DNA of 34,698 nucleotides, taken from a virus. Under the pieces are notes generated by a model that was not told where the DNA came from, did not search any database, and saw only the letters and a list, made by a program, of their open reading frames with translations. The translations under genes were made by a program, and so were the position numbers. The stretch covers positions 1 through 34,698 of the IMG/VR virus record IMGVR_UViG_3300035228_001167; one strand, written 5' to 3'. Below are positions 33,802 to 34,698 of the stretch, piece by piece; position 1 is the stretch's first letter, and each line of letters starts with the position of its first letter.

Positions 33802-34698
33802 ATGGAAGGACAAAACCTACAACAATTACAGGAGAAGTGGGCTCCTATCCTGAATCACGAAAGTTTCAGCGATATTGCCGATACCCACAAAAGAGGAGTT
33901 GTTGCACAACTTCTAGAGAACCAAGAGAAAGAGTCCCAAGAGACTGCTTCTTTCCTTGGAGAAGCCGCACCTGTTAACTCGGGTCATGCACCTGCAGGAT
34001 CAGGCGTTGCTGGCTTCGACCCCGTTCTGATCTCGTTGATCAGACGCTCCATGCCTAACCTGATTGCATACGACATCTGCGGCGTTCAGCCAATGAGTGG
34101 TCCTACTGGACTCATCTTCGCAATGCGTTCACGTCAGGACAACCAGACCGGAACCGAGACCTTCTTCGATGAAGTCGATTCCGCATTCTCTGGTCAGGAC
34201 AACAACAGTTCCCTCACTGGTGGCTTCTCTGATGCCGCTGCAGGTATGGGTACTGATGCACAAGCAGGTACTAACCCAGGTGCGTTGAACCCAGTCGGTT
34301 CCGCAAACTCCCTCGGTTACACCGTTGGTCAGGGTATGTCCACCGGAGAGTCTGAAGCCCTCGGAGACGGTGCGAACAACCACTTCAACCAGATGGCATT
34401 CTCGATCGAGAAAGTCACTGTAACCGCTAAGTCCAGAGCTCTGAAAGCTGAGTACTCACTAGAACTCGCTCAAGACCTCAAGGCGATCCACGGTCTGAAC
34501 GCTGAAGCGGAATTGGCAAACATTCTCTCCACAGAGATTCTTGCTGAAATCAACCGCGAAGTCATCAGAACCATCTACAAGGTCGCTGAGCAGGGTGCAA
34601 CTGCAAACGTTGCAAACGCAGGTACTTTCGATCTCGACGTTGACAGCAACGGTCGTTGGTCTGTTGAGAAGTTCAAAGGACTTCTTTTCCAAATCGAG
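33802..34698 (+). CDS. 23: Major capsid protein gp23, 3'-truncated by window edge
   Basis: The frame is open from ATG 33802 to the last base, giving 299 residues of a family usually near 450-520. GAGGAA at 33784-33789 is a likely ribosome site. The start MEGQNLQQLQEKWAPILNHE, GFDPVLISLIRRSMPNLIAY, DICGVQPMSGPTGLIFAMRS and the KAEYSLELAQDLKAIHGLNA region are strongly gp23-like. The sequence FLGE-AAPVN at residues 51-59 fits the T4 gp21 cleavage rule (L/I-x-E, then a small residue), so maturation after E54 is predicted. Codons here are richer in C-ending forms than in neighbours, as expected for the most abundant virion protein. Confidence 0.97.
   Translation, partial: MEGQNLQQLQEKWAPILNHESFSDIADTHKRGVVAQLLENQEKESQETASFLGEAAPVNSGHAPAGSGVAGFDPVLISLIRRSMPNLIAYDICGVQPMSGPTGLIFAMRSRQDNQTGTETFFDEVDSAFSGQDNNSSLTGGFSDAAAGMGTDAQAGTNPGALNPVGSANSLGYTVGQGMSTGESEALGDGANNHFNQMAFSIEKVTVTAKSRALKAEYSLELAQDLKAIHGLNAEAELANILSTEILAEINREVIRTIYKVAEQGATANVANAGTFDLDVDSNGRWSVEKFKGLLFQIE

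Overview
The window is a densely packed, single-strand (+) stretch of structural genes from a T4-like myovirus. From about 18.1 kb to the right edge the order matches T4: neck (gp13, gp14), sheath terminator (gp15), terminase (gp16, gp17), tail sheath (gp18), tail tube (gp19), portal (gp20), prohead core (gp67), prohead protease (gp21), scaffold (gp22) and major capsid protein (gp23). AT-rich coding, T4-type late promoters (NATAAATA), enlarged beta-rich tail proteins and small conserved inserts all point to a marine T4-like phage. The most likely host is a picocyanobacterium (Prochlorococcus or Synechococcus); a SAR11 pelagimyophage is the main alternative. No photosynthesis or metabolic gene that would settle the host is recognised with certainty, though a 55-residue protein upstream of the terminase has an NblA-like pattern.

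Left region (1-7.3 kb): the 3' part of a baseplate or tail protein cut by the window edge, a small coiled-coil protein, three tail-associated beta proteins, a strong hairpin, and a 1092-residue protein made almost wholly of degenerate GSG-x-ISG repeats. Middle (7.3-18.0 kb): one 10.7-kb gene for a 3579-residue modular tail fibre, with a receptor-binding-type N-terminus, beta-helix repeats, a gapless internal duplication and a C-terminal S74 intramolecular chaperone. Neck and packaging region (18.1-26.3 kb): gp13; gp14 expanded to about three times the T4 length by a beta-rich, lectin-like insert; gp15; gp16; a 525-residue Cys/Lys/Gly-rich mosaic protein; the NblA-like small protein; gp17; and a four-Cys zinc-ribbon protein. 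Tail and head region (26.4-34.7 kb): gp18 to gp23, with gp23 cut by the right edge.

The genes together encode tail tip, fibre, neck, packaging motor, tail and prohead. They sit 0-110 bp apart, often with overlapping stop and start codons, and appear grouped into late units by NATAAATA promoters. Every intergenic perfect TATAAATA found here (2811, 18061, 29553, 31235, 32498) shares bases with one arm of an inverted repeat. The full hairpin could therefore form only in read-through RNA, not in RNA started at that promoter. The clearest case is just before gp13. A second RNA-level oddity is an all-GC hairpin near the start of the tail-tube gene, built from codons that the surrounding genes rarely use.

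No tRNA, CRISPR array, insertion sequence, integrase or minus-strand gene was found, and no gene-free stretch exceeds about 110 bp.
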